NCBI RefSeq assembly: GCF_002940065.1
Contig: NZ_MDEJ01000007.1
Span: 1 to 63,094, forward strand
Length of the DNA: 63,094 bases
Reading direction: 5' to 3'
DNA from: Xanthomonas populi
Lineage (GTDB): Bacteria; Pseudomonadota; Gammaproteobacteria; Xanthomonadales; Xanthomonadaceae
Under the pieces are notes generated by a model. It was given only the letters and a program-made list of their open reading frames with translations, was not told the origin of the DNA and did not search any database. This document shows positions 23,101 through 34,153 of this stretch, piece after piece. The first letter of the stretch is position 1. Each line of letters opens with the position of its first letter. The translations under genes were made by a program, and so were the position numbers.

Positions 23101-24192
23101 TTACACGCCCTTCTGGATCACGCCGTAAAACACCATCAACGCCGTCACTGCGATCCACACGATTGTGAGCGGAATGAACACCTTCCAGCCCAGACGCATG
23201 ATCTGGTCATAGCGGTAGCGCGGGAAGCTGGCACGGAACCAGATGTAAGCGCTGGCGAAGAAGAACACCTTCATCAGCAGCCACGGCCAACCGCCCTTCC
23301 ACAACCAGTCGATCCACGGCGAGATATCCGCATTGACCCAACCCTGGATCGGGCTCAGCCAACCACCGAGGAAGAAGATCGAGATCAGGAAGCTGACCAG
23401 GATCATGTTGGCGTATTCGGCCAGGAAGAACAGTGCGAATGCACCGCCCGAGTACTCCACCATGTGACCGGCAACGATTTCCGATTCGCCTTCCACCACG
23501 TCGAACGGCGCGCGGTTAGTTTCGGCCACGCCGGAAACCCAGTACACGACGAATAACGGGAACAGCGGGATCAGGAACCAGTCAAAGAAGCCCGAACTAC
23601 CGCCCTGCGCAAGCACGATCTGGCTCAGGTTGACGCTGCCCGACGCGATCATAACGCCGACCAGCGCAAAGCCCATCGCGATTTCGTAGCTGACTACCTG
23701 CGCCGCCGAGCGCATCGCACCCAGGAACGCGTACTTGGAGTTGGACGCCCAGCCGGCCAGGATGATCCCGTACACGCCCAGCGAGGTCATCGCCAGCAGA
23801 TACAACAAGCCCACGTTGGCGTTGGACAGCACCAGTTGCGCATCGAACGGCACCACCGACCAGGCCGCGAAGGCAGGTGCCAGCGTCAGCAACGGCGCGA
23901 TGATGAACATCACCTTGTGCGCGCTGCTCGGCTGCACGATCTCCTTGAACAGGAGTTTGAACACGTCGGCGAAGGCCTGAAAAATGCCCATACCCACGTA
24001 CATCGGCCCGTGGCGTATGTGCATCCAACCGATCAGCTTGCGCTCCCAGACCACAAAGAAAGCCACCGCCACAATCACCGGCACCGCGATCAGCAGGATC
24101 TTCAGCACGGTCCACAACACCACGCCACCATCGCCCAGCCCGACGAACCACTGGTGCAGGGGATTGACCAGATTCAACAGCAATTCGTTCAT
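23101..24192 (-). CDS. nuoH: NADH-quinone oxidoreductase subunit H
   Basis: A 363-residue membrane subunit that forms the quinone entry chamber of complex I. Conserved features include [14 protein letters not shown], and the acidic [20 protein letters not shown] loop. Eight membrane helices are predicted. The start at 24192 (MNELLLNLV) overlaps the nuoG stop by 4 nt; a longer upstream frame is nuoG in another frame. Confidence 0.97.
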   Translation of the reverse strand: MNELLLNLVNPLHQWFVGLGDGGVVLWTVLKILLIAVPVIVAVAFFVVWERKLIGWMHIRHGPMYVGMGIFQAFADVFKLLFKEIVQPSSAHKVMFIIAPLLTLAPAFAAWSVVPFDAQLVLSNANVGLLYLLAMTSLGVYGIILAGWASNSKYAFLGAMRSAAQVVSYEIAMGFALVGVMIASGSVNLSQIVLAQGGSSGFFDWFLIPLFPLFVVYWVSGVAETNRAPFDVVEGESEIVAGHMVEYSGGAFALFFLAEYANMILVSFLISIFFLGGWLSPIQGWVNADISPWIDWLWKGGWPWLLMKVFFFASAYIWFRASFPRYRYDQIMRLGWKVFIPLTIVWIAVTALMVFYGVIQKGV

Positions 24193-26423
24193 GCAGCCAC
24201 CACCGTTACCCGACCGGCACCAAGCGGCGCGGTTGCGCCATGGCCGGATTCGATCCACACCGTGCCCGGTGCGACGCGCTTGTCCAGCACCACCGGCAGC
24301 GTTGCCTTACCGGCATCGGTACCAACCTTGACCATCTGACCTGCGCCAAGCTGCAACTGCACTGCCTGCTCCGGATGCATCGCCACACACGGCGCGACAT
24401 TGAGCGGATGCGACTGCAATGCAGCGGCGCGACGTACCACTGCGTCGGTGCGATAGATCGCAGCGGTCGCAGCCACTTCCAACCCATCGCTCGCAGCCGA
24501 AGGCTGTGTGGAGTTTGCAGGCGTCACGCTGCGATTCTGCATGCCGGCACGCAGGCCGACCAGATCGATGAATTCAAAACCGGCCAGACCCAGCTCACCA
24601 CCGAGCGCACGCAACACGCGCCAACCTTCGCGCGCTTCCACCGGCAAGCGGCCGGCGGCACGTGCGGTCTGCACGCAACCGTCGAGATTGGTCAGCGATG
24701 CGTCGATTTCCGGCAATGCGCCGATCGGCAGGATCACATCGGCCACATCGCGTGTGGATGCGCAGGCGAACTGACTGAAGGCAACCACTTTCGCACCCGC
24801 CAGCGCACCGCGCGCAGCGGCGGCATCGGCGAAATCCAGACCCGGCTCGATGCCATACAACACATACGCCTGACGCGGCTGCGCGAGCATGCCGGCGACA
24901 TCGCGTGCAGTCGGCAGCACACCTTGCGACACCAGACCCACCGCATTGGCACCCTGCGGGATGCGGCACAGCGATGCGCCGGTTGCGGCGGCAAAATCAC
25001 GTGCAGCAGCACGTAGTGCAGCAGCCTGCGGATGATTTTCAGCCAGTGCGCCAACCACGATCACGGCACGCGTGGCGCCCTTCACCGCATCACGCAATGC
25101 CGCATCGTCCAATACGCCAGCCAGCTGCGACGGCGCAACGACCGTGCGGCTTGTCTGGGTAAAGGCGAAATCGAAGTCGACCGGATTGACCGAATGGATC
25201 TGCGTCCCGTTCTGGATACTGGCCTTGCGCAGACGCGCATGGAGCAACGGCAGTTCGTGACGCACATTGGTGCCGAACAGCACCACCACATAGGCTTGCT
25301 CGATCTCGGCCAGCGGCGTGGCGAAGGCTTGCGCCACTGCGGCATCGGAAAAATCGCGGTTGAGCAGACGGTGATCCAGATTGCCGCTGCCCAGGCCTTC
25401 GGCCAGACGCGCGAGTAGCGCGCCTTCCTCGTTGGAGGTGGACGGATGCACCAACACGCCGAGCGCATCGCCAGCGTTGTCGCGCAAAATCTGCGTCGCT
25501 GCTGCCAGACCTTCGGTCCAGCTCACCTCGGTCCATTCGCCGTTGATCTTCTTCAGCGGCTTGACCGCACGGTCGTCGGAGTACAGGCCCTGATGCGAGT
25601 AACGATCGCGATCGGACAGCCAGCACTCGTTGACCGCCTCGTTCTCGCGCGGCACGGTGCGCAGCACTTCGCCACGACGCACGTGCAGGAACAGGTTCGA
25701 GCCCATCGCGTCGTGATAGCCAAGCGATTCGCGCGCCATCAGCTCCCACGGGCGGGCACGGAACTGGAACACCTTGTTGGTCAGCGCGCCGACCGGGCAC
25801 ACGTCGATGACGTTGCCGGAAATTTCGGTGGTCAGCGGCTTGCCGTCGTAGGTGCCGATCTGCAGGTTTTCACCGCGATACATGCCGCCCAGCTCGTAGG
25901 TGCCGGCAATATCTGCGGTGAAGCGCACACAGCGTGTGCACTGGATGCAGCGAGTCATTTCGGTGGCGACCAACGGACCGATGTCTTCGTCGGGCACCAC
26001 GCGCTTACGCTCGTTGAAGCGGCTGACCGACCGGCCGTAACCGAGCGAGACGTCCTGCAATTCGCACTCGCCGCCCTGATCGCAGATCGGGCAGTCCAGC
26101 GGGTGATTGATCAGCAGAAATTCCATCACGCTGCGCTGGTACTTCAGCGCTTTTTCGCTACGCGTGGTGACTTTCATGCCGTCCATCACCGGCGTCGCGC
26201 AAGCAGGCGACGGCTTGGGCGACTTCTCGACGTCCACCAGGCACATGCGGCAGTTGGCCGCGATCGGCAGCTTCTCGTGATAGCAGAAGCGCGGAATCGG
26301 GATGCCGGCCTTGTCTGCCGCCTGGATGATCATCGAACCCTTCGGCACCACTAAACTCTGGCCGTCGATTTCGACGGTGACATGATCCGGTGGCACGTTC
26401 GGGTTCACTGGTTGGGCGCTCAT
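24189..26423 (-). CDS. nuoG: NADH-quinone oxidoreductase subunit G
   Basis: A 744-residue, molybdopterin-oxidoreductase-like subunit that carries clusters N1b, N5 and N4. N-terminal 2Fe-2S cysteines are seen in [15 protein letters not shown], the N5 His/Cys motif in [14 protein letters not shown], and N4 in CIQCTRC. The C-terminal two thirds lacks a cofactor, as usual. It is shorter than E. coli NuoG (908) and has no sign of the extra N7 cluster motif near residue 230. It overlaps nuoF and nuoH by 4 nt each. Confidence 0.96.
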   Translation of the reverse strand: MSAQPVNPNVPPDHVTVEIDGQSLVVPKGSMIIQAADKAGIPIPRFCYHEKLPIAANCRMCLVDVEKSPKPSPACATPVMDGMKVTTRSEKALKYQRSVMEFLLINHPLDCPICDQGGECELQDVSLGYGRSVSRFNERKRVVPDEDIGPLVATEMTRCIQCTRCVRFTADIAGTYELGGMYRGENLQIGTYDGKPLTTEISGNVIDVCPVGALTNKVFQFRARPWELMARESLGYHDAMGSNLFLHVRRGEVLRTVPRENEAVNECWLSDRDRYSHQGLYSDDRAVKPLKKINGEWTEVSWTEGLAAATQILRDNAGDALGVLVHPSTSNEEGALLARLAEGLGSGNLDHRLLNRDFSDAAVAQAFATPLAEIEQAYVVVLFGTNVRHELPLLHARLRKASIQNGTQIHSVNPVDFDFAFTQTSRTVVAPSQLAGVLDDAALRDAVKGATRAVIVVGALAENHPQAAALRAAARDFAAATGASLCRIPQGANAVGLVSQGVLPTARDVAGMLAQPRQAYVLYGIEPGLDFADAAAARGALAGAKVVAFSQFACASTRDVADVILPIGALPEIDASLTNLDGCVQTARAAGRLPVEAREGWRVLRALGGELGLAGFEFIDLVGLRAGMQNRSVTPANSTQPSAASDGLEVAATAAIYRTDAVVRRAAALQSHPLNVAPCVAMHPEQAVQLQLGAGQMVKVGTDAGKATLPVVLDKRVAPGTVWIESGHGATAPLGAGRVTVVAA

Positions 26424-27754
26424 GCGGCCACTCCGACGTGCGTGTCGACGATCGAACGACCGTTGACGATGTAGTACTCAAACTCGTCCCAGAACTGACG
26501 CAGGAAGCCCTGAATCGGCCACGCCGCCGCTTCGCCGAAGGCGCAGATGGTGTGTCCTTCGATCTGGCCGGCCACGGTGCGCAACTGATGCAGGTCTTCC
26601 ATCGTGGCCTTGCCGGCGACGATGCGCTCCAGCACGCGGTGCATCCATCCGGTTCCTTCGCGGCATGGGGTGCACTGACCGCAGGATTCCTTATGGAAGA
26701 ACTGCGAGATGCGGCAAGCGAAACGCACGCAACAGACGCTGTCGTCCAGGACGACAATCGCGCCCGAACCCAGACCGGTACCAAGCGCACGCAAGGTGTC
26801 GTAATCCATCTGTAGACCGGCGACCTGATCGGCCTTCAACACCGGCATCGACACGCCACCAGGCACCACGCCCTTGAGGGTGCGGCCCGGACGCAGACCA
26901 CCCGCCATTTCCAGCAGTTCGTCGAAGGTGGTGCCGAGCGGCACTTCAAAATTGCCGCCCTTCTGCACGCAACCGGACACCGAGAAGATCTTCGGGCCGC
27001 CGTTCTTGGTTTTGCTCAACCCCAGGAACCACTCCGGGCCGTTGCGAATGATCGCCGGCACCGACGCATAGGTCTCGGTGTTGTTGATGGTTGTCGGCTT
27101 GCCGTACAGGCCGAAGTTCGCCGGGAACGGCGGCTTGTAACGCGGCTGGCCTTTCTTGCCTTCCAGCGATTCCATCAACGCGGTTTCTTCGCCGCAGATG
27201 TAGGCGCCAGCACCCAGCGCACCGTAGATGTCGATATCCACGCCGCTGCCGAGAATGTTCTTGCCAAGCCAGCCGTTGGCATACGCATCGGCCAGCGCCA
27301 GTTCGAATTTTTCGAACGGCTCGTGGTGGAACTCGCCACGCAGGTAGTTGTAGCCCACGGTCGAACCAGTGGCGTAGCAGGCGATCGCCATGCCTTCCAC
27401 TACCGAATGCGGGTTGTAACGCAGGATGTCGCGATCCTTGCAGGTTCCCGGCTCGGACTCGTCCGAGTTGCACAGGATGTACTTCTGCATCGTGCCCTTG
27501 GGCATGAACGACCACTTCAAACCGGTCGGAAAGCCCGCGCCACCACGGCCACGCAGATTGGAGGCCTTGACCATCTCGATGACGTCGGCCGGCGCGATCT
27601 TCTCTTCCAGAATCTTGCGCAGCGCGGCGTAGCCACCGGATTTGAGATAGCTCTCGTACGACCACGGGGTGTCGTAGTGCAGCGTCGTATAGACGACCTG
27701 ATGCGGCAACGGCGCTGGACCGACCGGGCCTGAGGGTGCGTGATGATGTGCCAT
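26420..27754 (-). CDS. nuoF: NADH-quinone oxidoreductase subunit F
   Basis: A 444-residue subunit that binds NADH, FMN and cluster N3, the electron entry point of complex I. Seen: [13 protein letters not shown] for nucleotide binding, [16 protein letters not shown], and [10 protein letters not shown] with the fourth cysteine in [12 protein letters not shown]. Overlaps nuoG by 4 nt. Confidence 0.98.
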   Translation of the reverse strand: MAHHHAPSGPVGPAPLPHQVVYTTLHYDTPWSYESYLKSGGYAALRKILEEKIAPADVIEMVKASNLRGRGGAGFPTGLKWSFMPKGTMQKYILCNSDESEPGTCKDRDILRYNPHSVVEGMAIACYATGSTVGYNYLRGEFHHEPFEKFELALADAYANGWLGKNILGSGVDIDIYGALGAGAYICGEETALMESLEGKKGQPRYKPPFPANFGLYGKPTTINNTETYASVPAIIRNGPEWFLGLSKTKNGGPKIFSVSGCVQKGGNFEVPLGTTFDELLEMAGGLRPGRTLKGVVPGGVSMPVLKADQVAGLQMDYDTLRALGTGLGSGAIVVLDDSVCCVRFACRISQFFHKESCGQCTPCREGTGWMHRVLERIVAGKATMEDLHQLRTVAGQIEGHTICAFGEAAAWPIQGFLRQFWDEFEYYIVNGRSIVDTHVGVAA

Positions 27755-27757
27755 GCC

Positions 27758-28285
27758 TTACTCCAGCCCGTCCAGCAGCGCGTCGACCTTCTCTTTCGTC
27801 AGGTTCTCGTGGTAGTGGCCGTTGATGACCATCATCGGCGCTGCAGAGCAGGCCGCCAGGCACTCTTCTTCGCGCTTGAGGTAGACGCGGCCATCGGCCG
27901 TCGACTGCCCCAGCTTGCAACCCAGTTTCTTTTCCGCGTGCGCCAGCAGATCTTCAGCGCCGTTGAGCCAGCAGCTGATGTTGGTGCAGAACGCCACGTT
28001 GTGGCGTCCGACTTTTTCGGTCTCGAACATCGAGTAGAAGCTGGCGACCTCGTAAGCCCACACCGGCGGAAGTTCAAGATACTTGGCCACACCAACGATC
28101 AACTCGTCAGTCAACCAGCCCTGGTTCTGTTCCTGCGCGGCATGCAAGCCCTGCAGCACCGCCGAACGCTTGCGGTCGGGCGGAAACCTAGCGAGCCAAT
28201 AATCAATGTGCGCGCGCGTCTTGTCGCTCAGCACTACCTGCGGATCGACGTCGCGCGCCGCTTCGAAATTACCCGTCGCCTTCAT
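27758..28285 (-). CDS. nuoE: NADH-quinone oxidoreductase subunit E
   Basis: A 175-residue thioredoxin-like subunit carrying the 2Fe-2S cluster N1a. The four ligands appear as CTNISC and CLAAC, in the [13 protein letters not shown] and [14 protein letters not shown] segments. It follows nuoD with a 4-nt overlap. Confidence 0.97.
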   Translation of the reverse strand: MKATGNFEAARDVDPQVVLSDKTRAHIDYWLARFPPDRKRSAVLQGLHAAQEQNQGWLTDELIVGVAKYLELPPVWAYEVASFYSMFETEKVGRHNVAFCTNISCWLNGAEDLLAHAEKKLGCKLGQSTADGRVYLKREEECLAACSAAPMMVINGHYHENLTKEKVDALLDGLE

Positions 28286-29589
28286 CGGTCAACCTCACCG
28301 AAAACCAAATCGTAAGTACCGATCATCGCCACGACGTCGGCCAGCAAATAGCCACGCACCACTGCGTCCATCGAGGACAGATGCGCAAAGCCCGGCGCGC
28401 GCAGATGCAGGCGGAACGGCTTGTTGGCGCCATCGGACATCAGATAGCAGCCGAACTCTCCCTTGGGTGCTTCGACCGCGCAATAGGTCTCGCCGGCCGG
28501 CACGCAATAGCCTTCACTGAACAGCTTGAAGTGATGGATCAGTGCTTCCATGTCGTCCTTCATGCCTTCGCGGCTTGGCGGAGCGACCTTGAAATTAGTA
28601 ACCATGACCGGTCCGGGGTTGGCCTTCAACCACGTCACGCATTGCTTGATGATGCGATTGGATTCACGCATCTCGGCCACGCGCACCAGATAACGGTCGT
28701 AGCAATCGCCGTTGGTGCCGACCGGGATATCGAAATCCACTGCGTCGTACTTGGCATACGGCTGCTTCTTGCGCAGATCCCATTCGATACCGGAGCCACG
28801 CAGCATCGGGCCGGTCATGCCCCAGGCACGTGCCAGACCAGGGCTGATGATGCCGACATCGACGGTGCGCTGCTTCCAGATACGGTTGCCGGTCAGCAGC
28901 GTCTCGTACTCGTCTACGCGCGACGGGAACGTAGTGGTGAAGTCCTCGAGGAAATCCAGCATCGAGCCTTCGCGCGCGGCGTTGAGCTTCTTCAGCGCCC
29001 CGCCCTTGTGCCAACGCGATTCCTTGTACTTGGGCATGCAATCGGGTAGATCGCGATACACGCCTCCGGGACGGTAGTAGGCAGCGTGCATGCGCGCGCC
29101 ACTGACCGCCTCGTAGACGTCCATCAGTTCTTCGCGCTCGCGGAACGCATACAGCATCACCGCCATCGCGCCCAGATCGAGCGCGTTGGAGCCGAGCCAC
29201 ATCAGGTGGTTCTTGATACGGGTGATTTCATCGAACATCGTGCGGATGTACTGCGCACGCTCGGGCGCTTCGATTCCCATCAGGGACTCGATCGCGCGCA
29301 CATAAGCGTGCTCGTTGCACATCATCGACACGTAATCCAGACGATCCATGTAAGGAACCGACTGGTTGAACGGCTTGGACTCGGCCAGCTTCTCGGTGCC
29401 ACGATGCAGCAGGCCGATATGCGGATCGGCACGCACCACGGTTTCGCCATCCATTTCCAGGATAAGACGCAACACGCCGTGCGCCGCAGGATGCTGCGGG
29501 CCGAAGTTCATCGTGTAATTGCGGATTTCCTGCTTGCTTTCGACAGGATTGCTAGCGAAGGCGGCAGTCGCCTGGTGGAACTCACTCAC
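28282..29589 (-). CDS. nuoD: NADH-quinone oxidoreductase subunit D
   Basis: A 435-residue hydrogenase-derived subunit of complex I at the quinone site. Family motifs: [15 protein letters not shown] with the quinone-contacting histidine, [23 protein letters not shown] near the C-terminus. Separate from nuoC, unlike the E. coli fusion. Overlaps nuoC and nuoE by 4 nt. Confidence 0.98.
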   Translation of the reverse strand: MSEFHQATAAFASNPVESKQEIRNYTMNFGPQHPAAHGVLRLILEMDGETVVRADPHIGLLHRGTEKLAESKPFNQSVPYMDRLDYVSMMCNEHAYVRAIESLMGIEAPERAQYIRTMFDEITRIKNHLMWLGSNALDLGAMAVMLYAFREREELMDVYEAVSGARMHAAYYRPGGVYRDLPDCMPKYKESRWHKGGALKKLNAAREGSMLDFLEDFTTTFPSRVDEYETLLTGNRIWKQRTVDVGIISPGLARAWGMTGPMLRGSGIEWDLRKKQPYAKYDAVDFDIPVGTNGDCYDRYLVRVAEMRESNRIIKQCVTWLKANPGPVMVTNFKVAPPSREGMKDDMEALIHHFKLFSEGYCVPAGETYCAVEAPKGEFGCYLMSDGANKPFRLHLRAPGFAHLSSMDAVVRGYLLADVVAMIGTYDLVFGEVDR

Positions 29590-30338
29590 TTGGCAGTCTC
29601 CGACTTGCCCACTTCACCAGCGGCAGTCTCATAACGGGCATCGTCGCGAATCACGCGCGGCACACCGACGCGTGGCTCCACCGAGCTGACCGGCTCGTAC
29701 ACCACGCGCTTTTTCTCTTCGTCATAACGCACTTCGACGTTGCCGATCAGCGGGAAATCCTTGCGGAACGGATGACCGACGAATCCGTAGTCGGTCAGGA
29801 TGCGGCGCAGATCAGGGTGACCGTCGAACACGATGCCGAACAGATCGAACGCTTCGCGCTCGAACCAGTTAACGCCTGGCCAGATATCGGTCAACGAGGC
29901 CACCACCGGAACCTCCTCGTTCGGCGCGTAGCAACGCACGCGCAGACGCTGGTTGTGCTGGTAGGAAATCAGTTGGGCGACCACCGCAAAACGCTGCTTG
30001 GGCATGTGCTGCGGATGCGCGCCATCGGAGCTTTCCTGGCTGGGAAATTCCCCCCAGGCGAAACGGCCGACGGCCTTGCCTTCGACGCCGCGGCTGAAGC
30101 CCTGCGACGACACGTCGGCGGTATCCCACTCGTCGCTGCCATAGCCCAGGTAATCGACGCCGCACAGGTCGCTCAACTGCTCGAAACCGAACTCGTCGCG
30201 CAAGGCCAGACAGGTGGCGTGCCACTGCGCCGCAGCGACTTCCAGCGTCACTTCGCCGCGCGGCAATGCCACGGCAATCTGCGCACCCGCAAAACATGCC
30301 GCAAGTCGGTCAGTGAAGGAGGATGCTTGCTCTGCCAT
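29586..30338 (-). CDS. nuoC: NADH-quinone oxidoreductase subunit C
   Basis: A 250-residue hydrophilic subunit of the connecting arm. Contains the signature [20 protein letters not shown] and the following [10 protein letters not shown]. About 40 residues just after GVDYLGYG form a variable insert common in this group. Separated from nuoB by 36 bp. Confidence 0.97.
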   Translation of the reverse strand: MAEQASSFTDRLAACFAGAQIAVALPRGEVTLEVAAAQWHATCLALRDEFGFEQLSDLCGVDYLGYGSDEWDTADVSSQGFSRGVEGKAVGRFAWGEFPSQESSDGAHPQHMPKQRFAVVAQLISYQHNQRLRVRCYAPNEEVPVVASLTDIWPGVNWFEREAFDLFGIVFDGHPDLRRILTDYGFVGHPFRKDFPLIGNVEVRYDEEKKRVVYEPVSSVEPRVGVPRVIRDDARYETAAGEVGKSETAK

Positions 30339-30374
30339 GGTGGCTTGGCTGCTCTCGGTAGAAGAAGACGGGTA

Positions 30375-30929
30375 TCAGCGCGCGATGGTCTGGGTACGCC
30401 AGATCTTCTTCTGCAGCTGCAAGATGCCGTAGACCAGCGCCTCGGCGGTCGGCGGGCAGCCCGGGACATAAATGTCCACCGGCACGATGCGGTCGCAACC
30501 GCGCACCACCGAATACGAATAATGGTAATAGCCGCCGCCGTTGGCGCAGCTACCCATCGAGATGACCCACTTCGGATCCGGCATCTGGTCGTAGACCTTG
30601 CGCAGCGCCGGCGCCATCTTGTTGACCAGCGTGCCGGCCACGATCATCACGTCGGACTGGCGCGGCGATGGGCGGAACACCACGCCGTAACGGTCCAGAT
30701 CCAGGCGCGCCGCACCGGCATGCATCATCTCGACCGCGCAGCAGGCCAGACCAAAGGTCATCGGCCACATCGAACCGGTACGCGCCCAATTCAACAGCGC
30801 ATCCACGCTGGTGGTCACGTAGCCCTTATCGAGCAGCGGGTTCTCGCCTTCCGGGCGCAGGATGTCGTCCAACCGACCTTCCGGCATCGGATTGGTCATC
30901 AGACTATCAAGGGTCTGAATCACTCCCAT
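30375..30929 (-). CDS. nuoB: NADH-quinone oxidoreductase subunit B
   Basis: A 184-residue subunit that ligates cluster N2, which hands electrons to quinone. The paired cysteines of [10 protein letters not shown] and those in GSCANGGG and [11 protein letters not shown] are intact. The start at 30929 ([10 protein letters not shown]) overlaps the end of nuoA by 10 nt; a longer upstream frame is nuoA in another frame. Confidence 0.98.
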   Translation of the reverse strand: MGVIQTLDSLMTNPMPEGRLDDILRPEGENPLLDKGYVTTSVDALLNWARTGSMWPMTFGLACCAVEMMHAGAARLDLDRYGVVFRPSPRQSDVMIVAGTLVNKMAPALRKVYDQMPDPKWVISMGSCANGGGYYHYSYSVVRGCDRIVPVDIYVPGCPPTAEALVYGILQLQKKIWRTQTIAR

Positions 30930-31276
30930 TCCAACGCTCCCTTCTTCCAGACGTAGATAAAACCGATAAACAACATACCGACGAACAGCCCCATGGTGAC
31001 CAGCGAACGTGCGCCGATCTCCATGAACACCTGCGTCCACGGCACGATGAAGATGATTTCCAGATCGAACACGATGAACTGGATCGCGATCAGGTAGTAG
31101 CGCACGTCGAACTTCATGCGCGCGTCTTCGAACGCCTCGAAGCCACACTCGTACGGCGAGAGCTTGCGTGCATCGGGGCTACGCGGACCGAGGAACCGGC
31201 CGATCAACATCAATGTGATGCCGATACCGGTGGCGACGATCAGAAACAGCAGACTCGGCAAATATTCGGCCAGCAC
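30920..31276 (-). CDS. nuoA: NADH-quinone oxidoreductase subunit A
   Basis: A 118-residue subunit with three membrane helices; [24 protein letters not shown] is too long to be chance, and its ECG cysteine sits in the loop near the quinone site. No ATG fits. The GTG at 31276, giving [11 protein letters not shown], has an AGAGAGAAT ribosome site upstream. First gene of the 14-gene nuo operon. Confidence 0.95.
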   Translation of the reverse strand: MLAEYLPSLLFLIVATGIGITLMLIGRFLGPRSPDARKLSPYECGFEAFEDARMKFDVRYYLIAIQFIVFDLEIIFIVPWTQVFMEIGARSLVTMGLFVGMLFIGFIYVWKKGALEWE

Positions 31277-31383
31277 AGCGATTCTCTCTTGCCTTTGCCC
31301 GCACGCGCCGCGTGCCGGCATGGGGTATGAGCAGAACCCGCGCGCGGCATCGCCACGATGCGCAGGAACTGCAGCCAAACATA

Positions 31384-31468
31384 TGGTGCCCAAGAGGGGA
31401 CTCGAACCCCTACGACCTAAATCGCTACCACCTCAAGGTAGTGCGTCTACCAATTCCGCCACCTGGGC
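31384..31468 (-). tRNA. tRNA-Leu (GAG)
   Basis: An 85-nt class II tRNA with a long variable arm and encoded CCA. The anticodon loop TTGAGGT gives GAG. Acceptor stem GCCCAGG pairs with CTTGGGC including one G:U. It lies between secG and nuoA. Confidence 0.96.
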
Positions 31469-31517
31469 ATACGTTGCGCCGCTGGGCATCCCAGTGCGCA
31501 GCGTATTGTAACCGGCC

Positions 31518-31964
31518 TCAGCGTTTTTGTGCTGGTTCTGAAGCGTTTTCTTCGCGTGCCTCAGGAGCGGACTGCGCAGGCGCAGCAGCAGGCAACGGCT
31601 GAGATGGGGCGCTAGGCACCGCGCCGGCGGCTGGTGCCTGCGACAACGGCTGAGTCAGCTCGCCAGCGGCAGCAGGCGCCGGGGTGGCCGACTGCGACAT
31701 CACGCCCAGATTCTGATCGGTAGGACGCGCGCCATGGGTGGCGTACCACGCCATGAACAGACTGATGCTGAAAAACACCACCGCCAGCCATTTGGTTGAC
31801 TTGGACAGGAAGTTCGACGCTCCCTGCGAGCCGAACACGGTGCCCGACGCACCAGCACCGAAACCGGACCCGGCTGCCGCACCCGCACCACGCTGCATCA
31901 GGATCAGCGCAATCATCGCCAGCGCAACCAACACGTAGATCACATTGAGGATCAACATCAGCAT
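31518..31964 (-). CDS. secG: Preprotein translocase subunit SecG
   Basis: A 148-residue inner-membrane component of the SecYEG channel. Two membrane helices (near residues 3-22 and 58-75) flank the conserved GAGAAAGSGFGAGASGTVFG loop area. The last 65 residues are an Ala/Pro/Gln/Ser-rich hydrophilic tail, making it longer than the E. coli protein (110). Adjacent tpiA and tRNA-Leu match the order in related bacteria. The start could be the second Met, two codons in. Confidence 0.95.
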   Translation of the reverse strand: MLMLILNVIYVLVALAMIALILMQRGAGAAAGSGFGAGASGTVFGSQGASNFLSKSTKWLAVVFFSISLFMAWYATHGARPTDQNLGVMSQSATPAPAAAGELTQPLSQAPAAGAVPSAPSQPLPAAAPAQSAPEAREENASEPAQKR

Positions 31965-31997
31965 TTGGAAATCTGTCCCCGGACAAAACTTAAAGGT

Positions 31998-32753
31998 TTA
32001 ACAAACGGCCATCGCACGTGCGATGGCCAGAAAATCTTCGGCGACCAGTGACGCGCCTCCGACCAGCCCGCCATCGACATCGGGCTGAGCGAACAGCTCG
32101 TTGGCGTTGTCGGGCTTGACACTGCCCCCGTACACAATGGTCAGCGAATCGGCAATTCTAGCATTCGCCTTGGCGACTTCGCCACGCAGGAAGGCGTGGA
32201 CGGCCTGGGCCTGCTCAGGGCTGGCGGTGCGGCCGGTGCCAATGGCCCAGATCGGCTCGTAAGCGAGCACGGCGCTGGCGAAGCCTTCACTCCCGACCAA
32301 GGCCAGCACCGGCTCAAGCTGAGCGCGCAGCACCGCCTCGGTCTGGCCCGCTTCGCGTTGCTCCAGCGATTCGCCAACGCACAGCACAGGGATCAACCCG
32401 GCGTGCATGGCGGCGGCAAATTTACGCGCTACCAGCTCACTGCTCTCTTGATGGTACTGACGACGTTCGGAGTGGCCGACCAGCCCGTACTCGGCGCCGA
32501 CATCGACCAGCATCGTGGCCGAGACCTCACCGGTGTAGGCGCCCTTCTCGTTACTACTGACGTCCTGCGCACCGAAACACAGGTGATACTCCTCGAAATC
32601 CTCGATCAGATCGCCGAGATAAGGCAGTGGCGGTAGGATGACGACATCGACATTCTCCTGGGGCATGTGCGCGGCGATCTGGGCCACCAGTTCGGTGGCG
32701 AAGGCGCGGCTGCCATGCAGTTTCCAATTTCCGGCAACGAGTTTTCTACGCAT
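31998..32753 (-). CDS. tpiA: Triosephosphate isomerase
   Basis: A 251-residue TIM barrel that interconverts dihydroxyacetone phosphate and glyceraldehyde 3-phosphate. Catalytic residues are in AGNWKLHG (Lys), GHSERR (His) and AYEPIWAIGTG (Glu); the phosphate loop VYGGSVKPDNA is intact. Start at 32753 (MRRKLVAGNWK) is set by homology; the 15-codon in-frame extension is not conserved. Divergent from the SDR gene at 32865. Confidence 0.98.
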   Translation of the reverse strand: MRRKLVAGNWKLHGSRAFATELVAQIAAHMPQENVDVVILPPLPYLGDLIEDFEEYHLCFGAQDVSSNEKGAYTGEVSATMLVDVGAEYGLVGHSERRQYHQESSELVARKFAAAMHAGLIPVLCVGESLEQREAGQTEAVLRAQLEPVLALVGSEGFASAVLAYEPIWAIGTGRTASPEQAQAVHAFLRGEVAKANARIADSLTIVYGGSVKPDNANELFAQPDVDGGLVGGASLVAEDFLAIARAMAVC

Positions 32754-32864
32754 CAGGCGCAGGTTCCTGAGTGTAAGACAGGCGATAGAATAGCCCATGC
32801 CTTGTCGGCAGCCGGCACACTTGTGTCCATTGCCTGTCCCATTCCTCCCCTACAGGAGCCTGCC

Positions 32865-33665
32865 ATGTCCGTTTCGCCTGTCTTCGCATTGGCCACCGGC
32901 GCCTCCAGCGGCATCGGCCGCGAGATCGCGCGTGCTTACGCCAGGCGCGGCGTGCCGTTGATCCTGACCGCGCGCCGGCTGGACAGACTGGAAGCGCTGG
33001 CCGAGGAGTTGAGCGCGTTGGTGCGGGTCGAAGTGTTGCAGGCCGATCTTGCCGACCCCACGGCGATAGAAGCGCTGGTCGCGCAGATTCAGCGCAATGA
33101 CTGGACCGTCGGCACCCTGGTCAACAACGCCGGCTACGGCATACCGGGCCGCTACCTGCACAACGCCTGGGCCACGCATGCGCGTTTTCTGCAGGTGATG
33201 GTGAGCGCGGTATGCGAGTTGACCTGGCGGCTGTTGCCGATGATCCGCGCCAGTGGCCAGGGCCGCATTCTCAATGTGGCCTCGTTTGCCGCACTGACGC
33301 CGAGTGCCGATGGGCAAACGCTGTATGCGGCGAGCAAGAGCTTTCTGCTGCGCTTCAGCGAATCGCTGGCGCTGGAAAACGCAGATTGCGCAGTGAAAGT
33401 CTGCGCGCTGTGCCCAGGCTTTGCATGGTCGGAATTTCACGATGTCACCCGCACGCGCGAAGCGATGTCCACCCTGCCCCACTGGGCGTGGTTGCAAGCC
33501 GATGCTGTGGCCGAGTACGGCATCGAAGCGTTGGAACGCTGCCAGGTGCTGGCGGTGCCGGGCTGGCGCTATCGACTGGCCAATGCCGCGTTGCGCATGT
33601 TGCCGCATGCACTTGCGTTGCGCCTGATGGCGCGCGGATCGCATCGTGTGCGTCCGCTGGATTGA
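32865..33665 (+). CDS. Classical short-chain dehydrogenase/reductase
   Basis: A 266-residue SDR with TGASSGIGREIA for NADP(H) binding, LVNNAG, the catalytic Ser in NVASFAA and YAASK at the active site. Sequence style resembles the DltE/YqjQ group of uncharacterised oxidoreductases. The start at 32865 follows an AGGAG site at the right distance; the in-frame upstream extension is antisense to tpiA. Substrate unknown. Confidence 0.9.
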   Translation: MSVSPVFALATGASSGIGREIARAYARRGVPLILTARRLDRLEALAEELSALVRVEVLQADLADPTAIEALVAQIQRNDWTVGTLVNNAGYGIPGRYLHNAWATHARFLQVMVSAVCELTWRLLPMIRASGQGRILNVASFAALTPSADGQTLYAASKSFLLRFSESLALENADCAVKVCALCPGFAWSEFHDVTRTREAMSTLPHWAWLQADAVAEYGIEALERCQVLAVPGWRYRLANAALRMLPHALALRLMARGSHRVRPLD

Positions 33666-33724
33666 GGAGGTTGTGCAGTTGATCGGTGCGGGTGCGCAAC
33701 TGCATGACAGTGCACACGCGAGCG

Positions 33725-34153
33725 TCAGTGATTGACGATCTCGCCATGCATGGCCGCCAGTCTTGCGAGCAGGCGATTCTGCATGCGGCGCGGGATGCGG
33801 CGCTGATCCATTGCCCATTTCAAATCTTCCACCAATGCGTTGAAGTCGCCTTCGCGAATTGCCAGATGCGCATGCGCCTGTTTCATCGACTTGGCAGTAT
33901 CCGGGCACGGCCCATCGCTGACGTGGCAGAACTTCTGCACCAGACGCGCGTTGAGCATGACGATGTTGACGCGCGCGAACTGATCGACGATGCGTTGATC
34001 GTCGGCAATGCGCGAGAGCATGGTTTCCACCAGCGCTTCGATCCCGGCTTGCCCGCCGAGTTCGTCGTAGAGCGTCTGGCGCGGTTGCGTGGTGGCGCAG
34101 GCGCTCATCAGGCCAAGCGCGCACAGCAGGCAGCAGCGCAGCCATCGGTTCAT
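33725..34153 (-). CDS. Truncated-haemoglobin (group I) lipoprotein
   Basis: A 142-residue protein. A signal peptide with a lipobox-like LMSAC at residues 15-19 predicts a lipid-anchored envelope protein. The rest follows the group I truncated-haemoglobin pattern: YDELGGQAGIEALVE at the start and the proximal histidine region KQAHAHL. The tyrosine usually at helix position B10 is replaced (ETMLSRI against the usual KFYERV), so the distal haem pocket differs from typical NO- and O2-binding members. The start at 34153 shares one base with the stop of the DUF3034 gene (TGATG). Last gene of the cupredoxin/c-di-GMP operon. Confidence 0.85.
   Translation of the reverse strand: MNRWLRCCLLCALGLMSACATTQPRQTLYDELGGQAGIEALVETMLSRIADDQRIVDQFARVNIVMLNARLVQKFCHVSDGPCPDTAKSMKQAHAHLAIREGDFNALVEDLKWAMDQRRIPRRMQNRLLARLAAMHGEIVNH

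Noticed and set aside
31505-31533. Promoter for tRNA-Leu with TACAAT box
   Set aside because: The -10 is good but no acceptable -35 lies at 16-18 bp; the tRNA may be made from the secG transcript.
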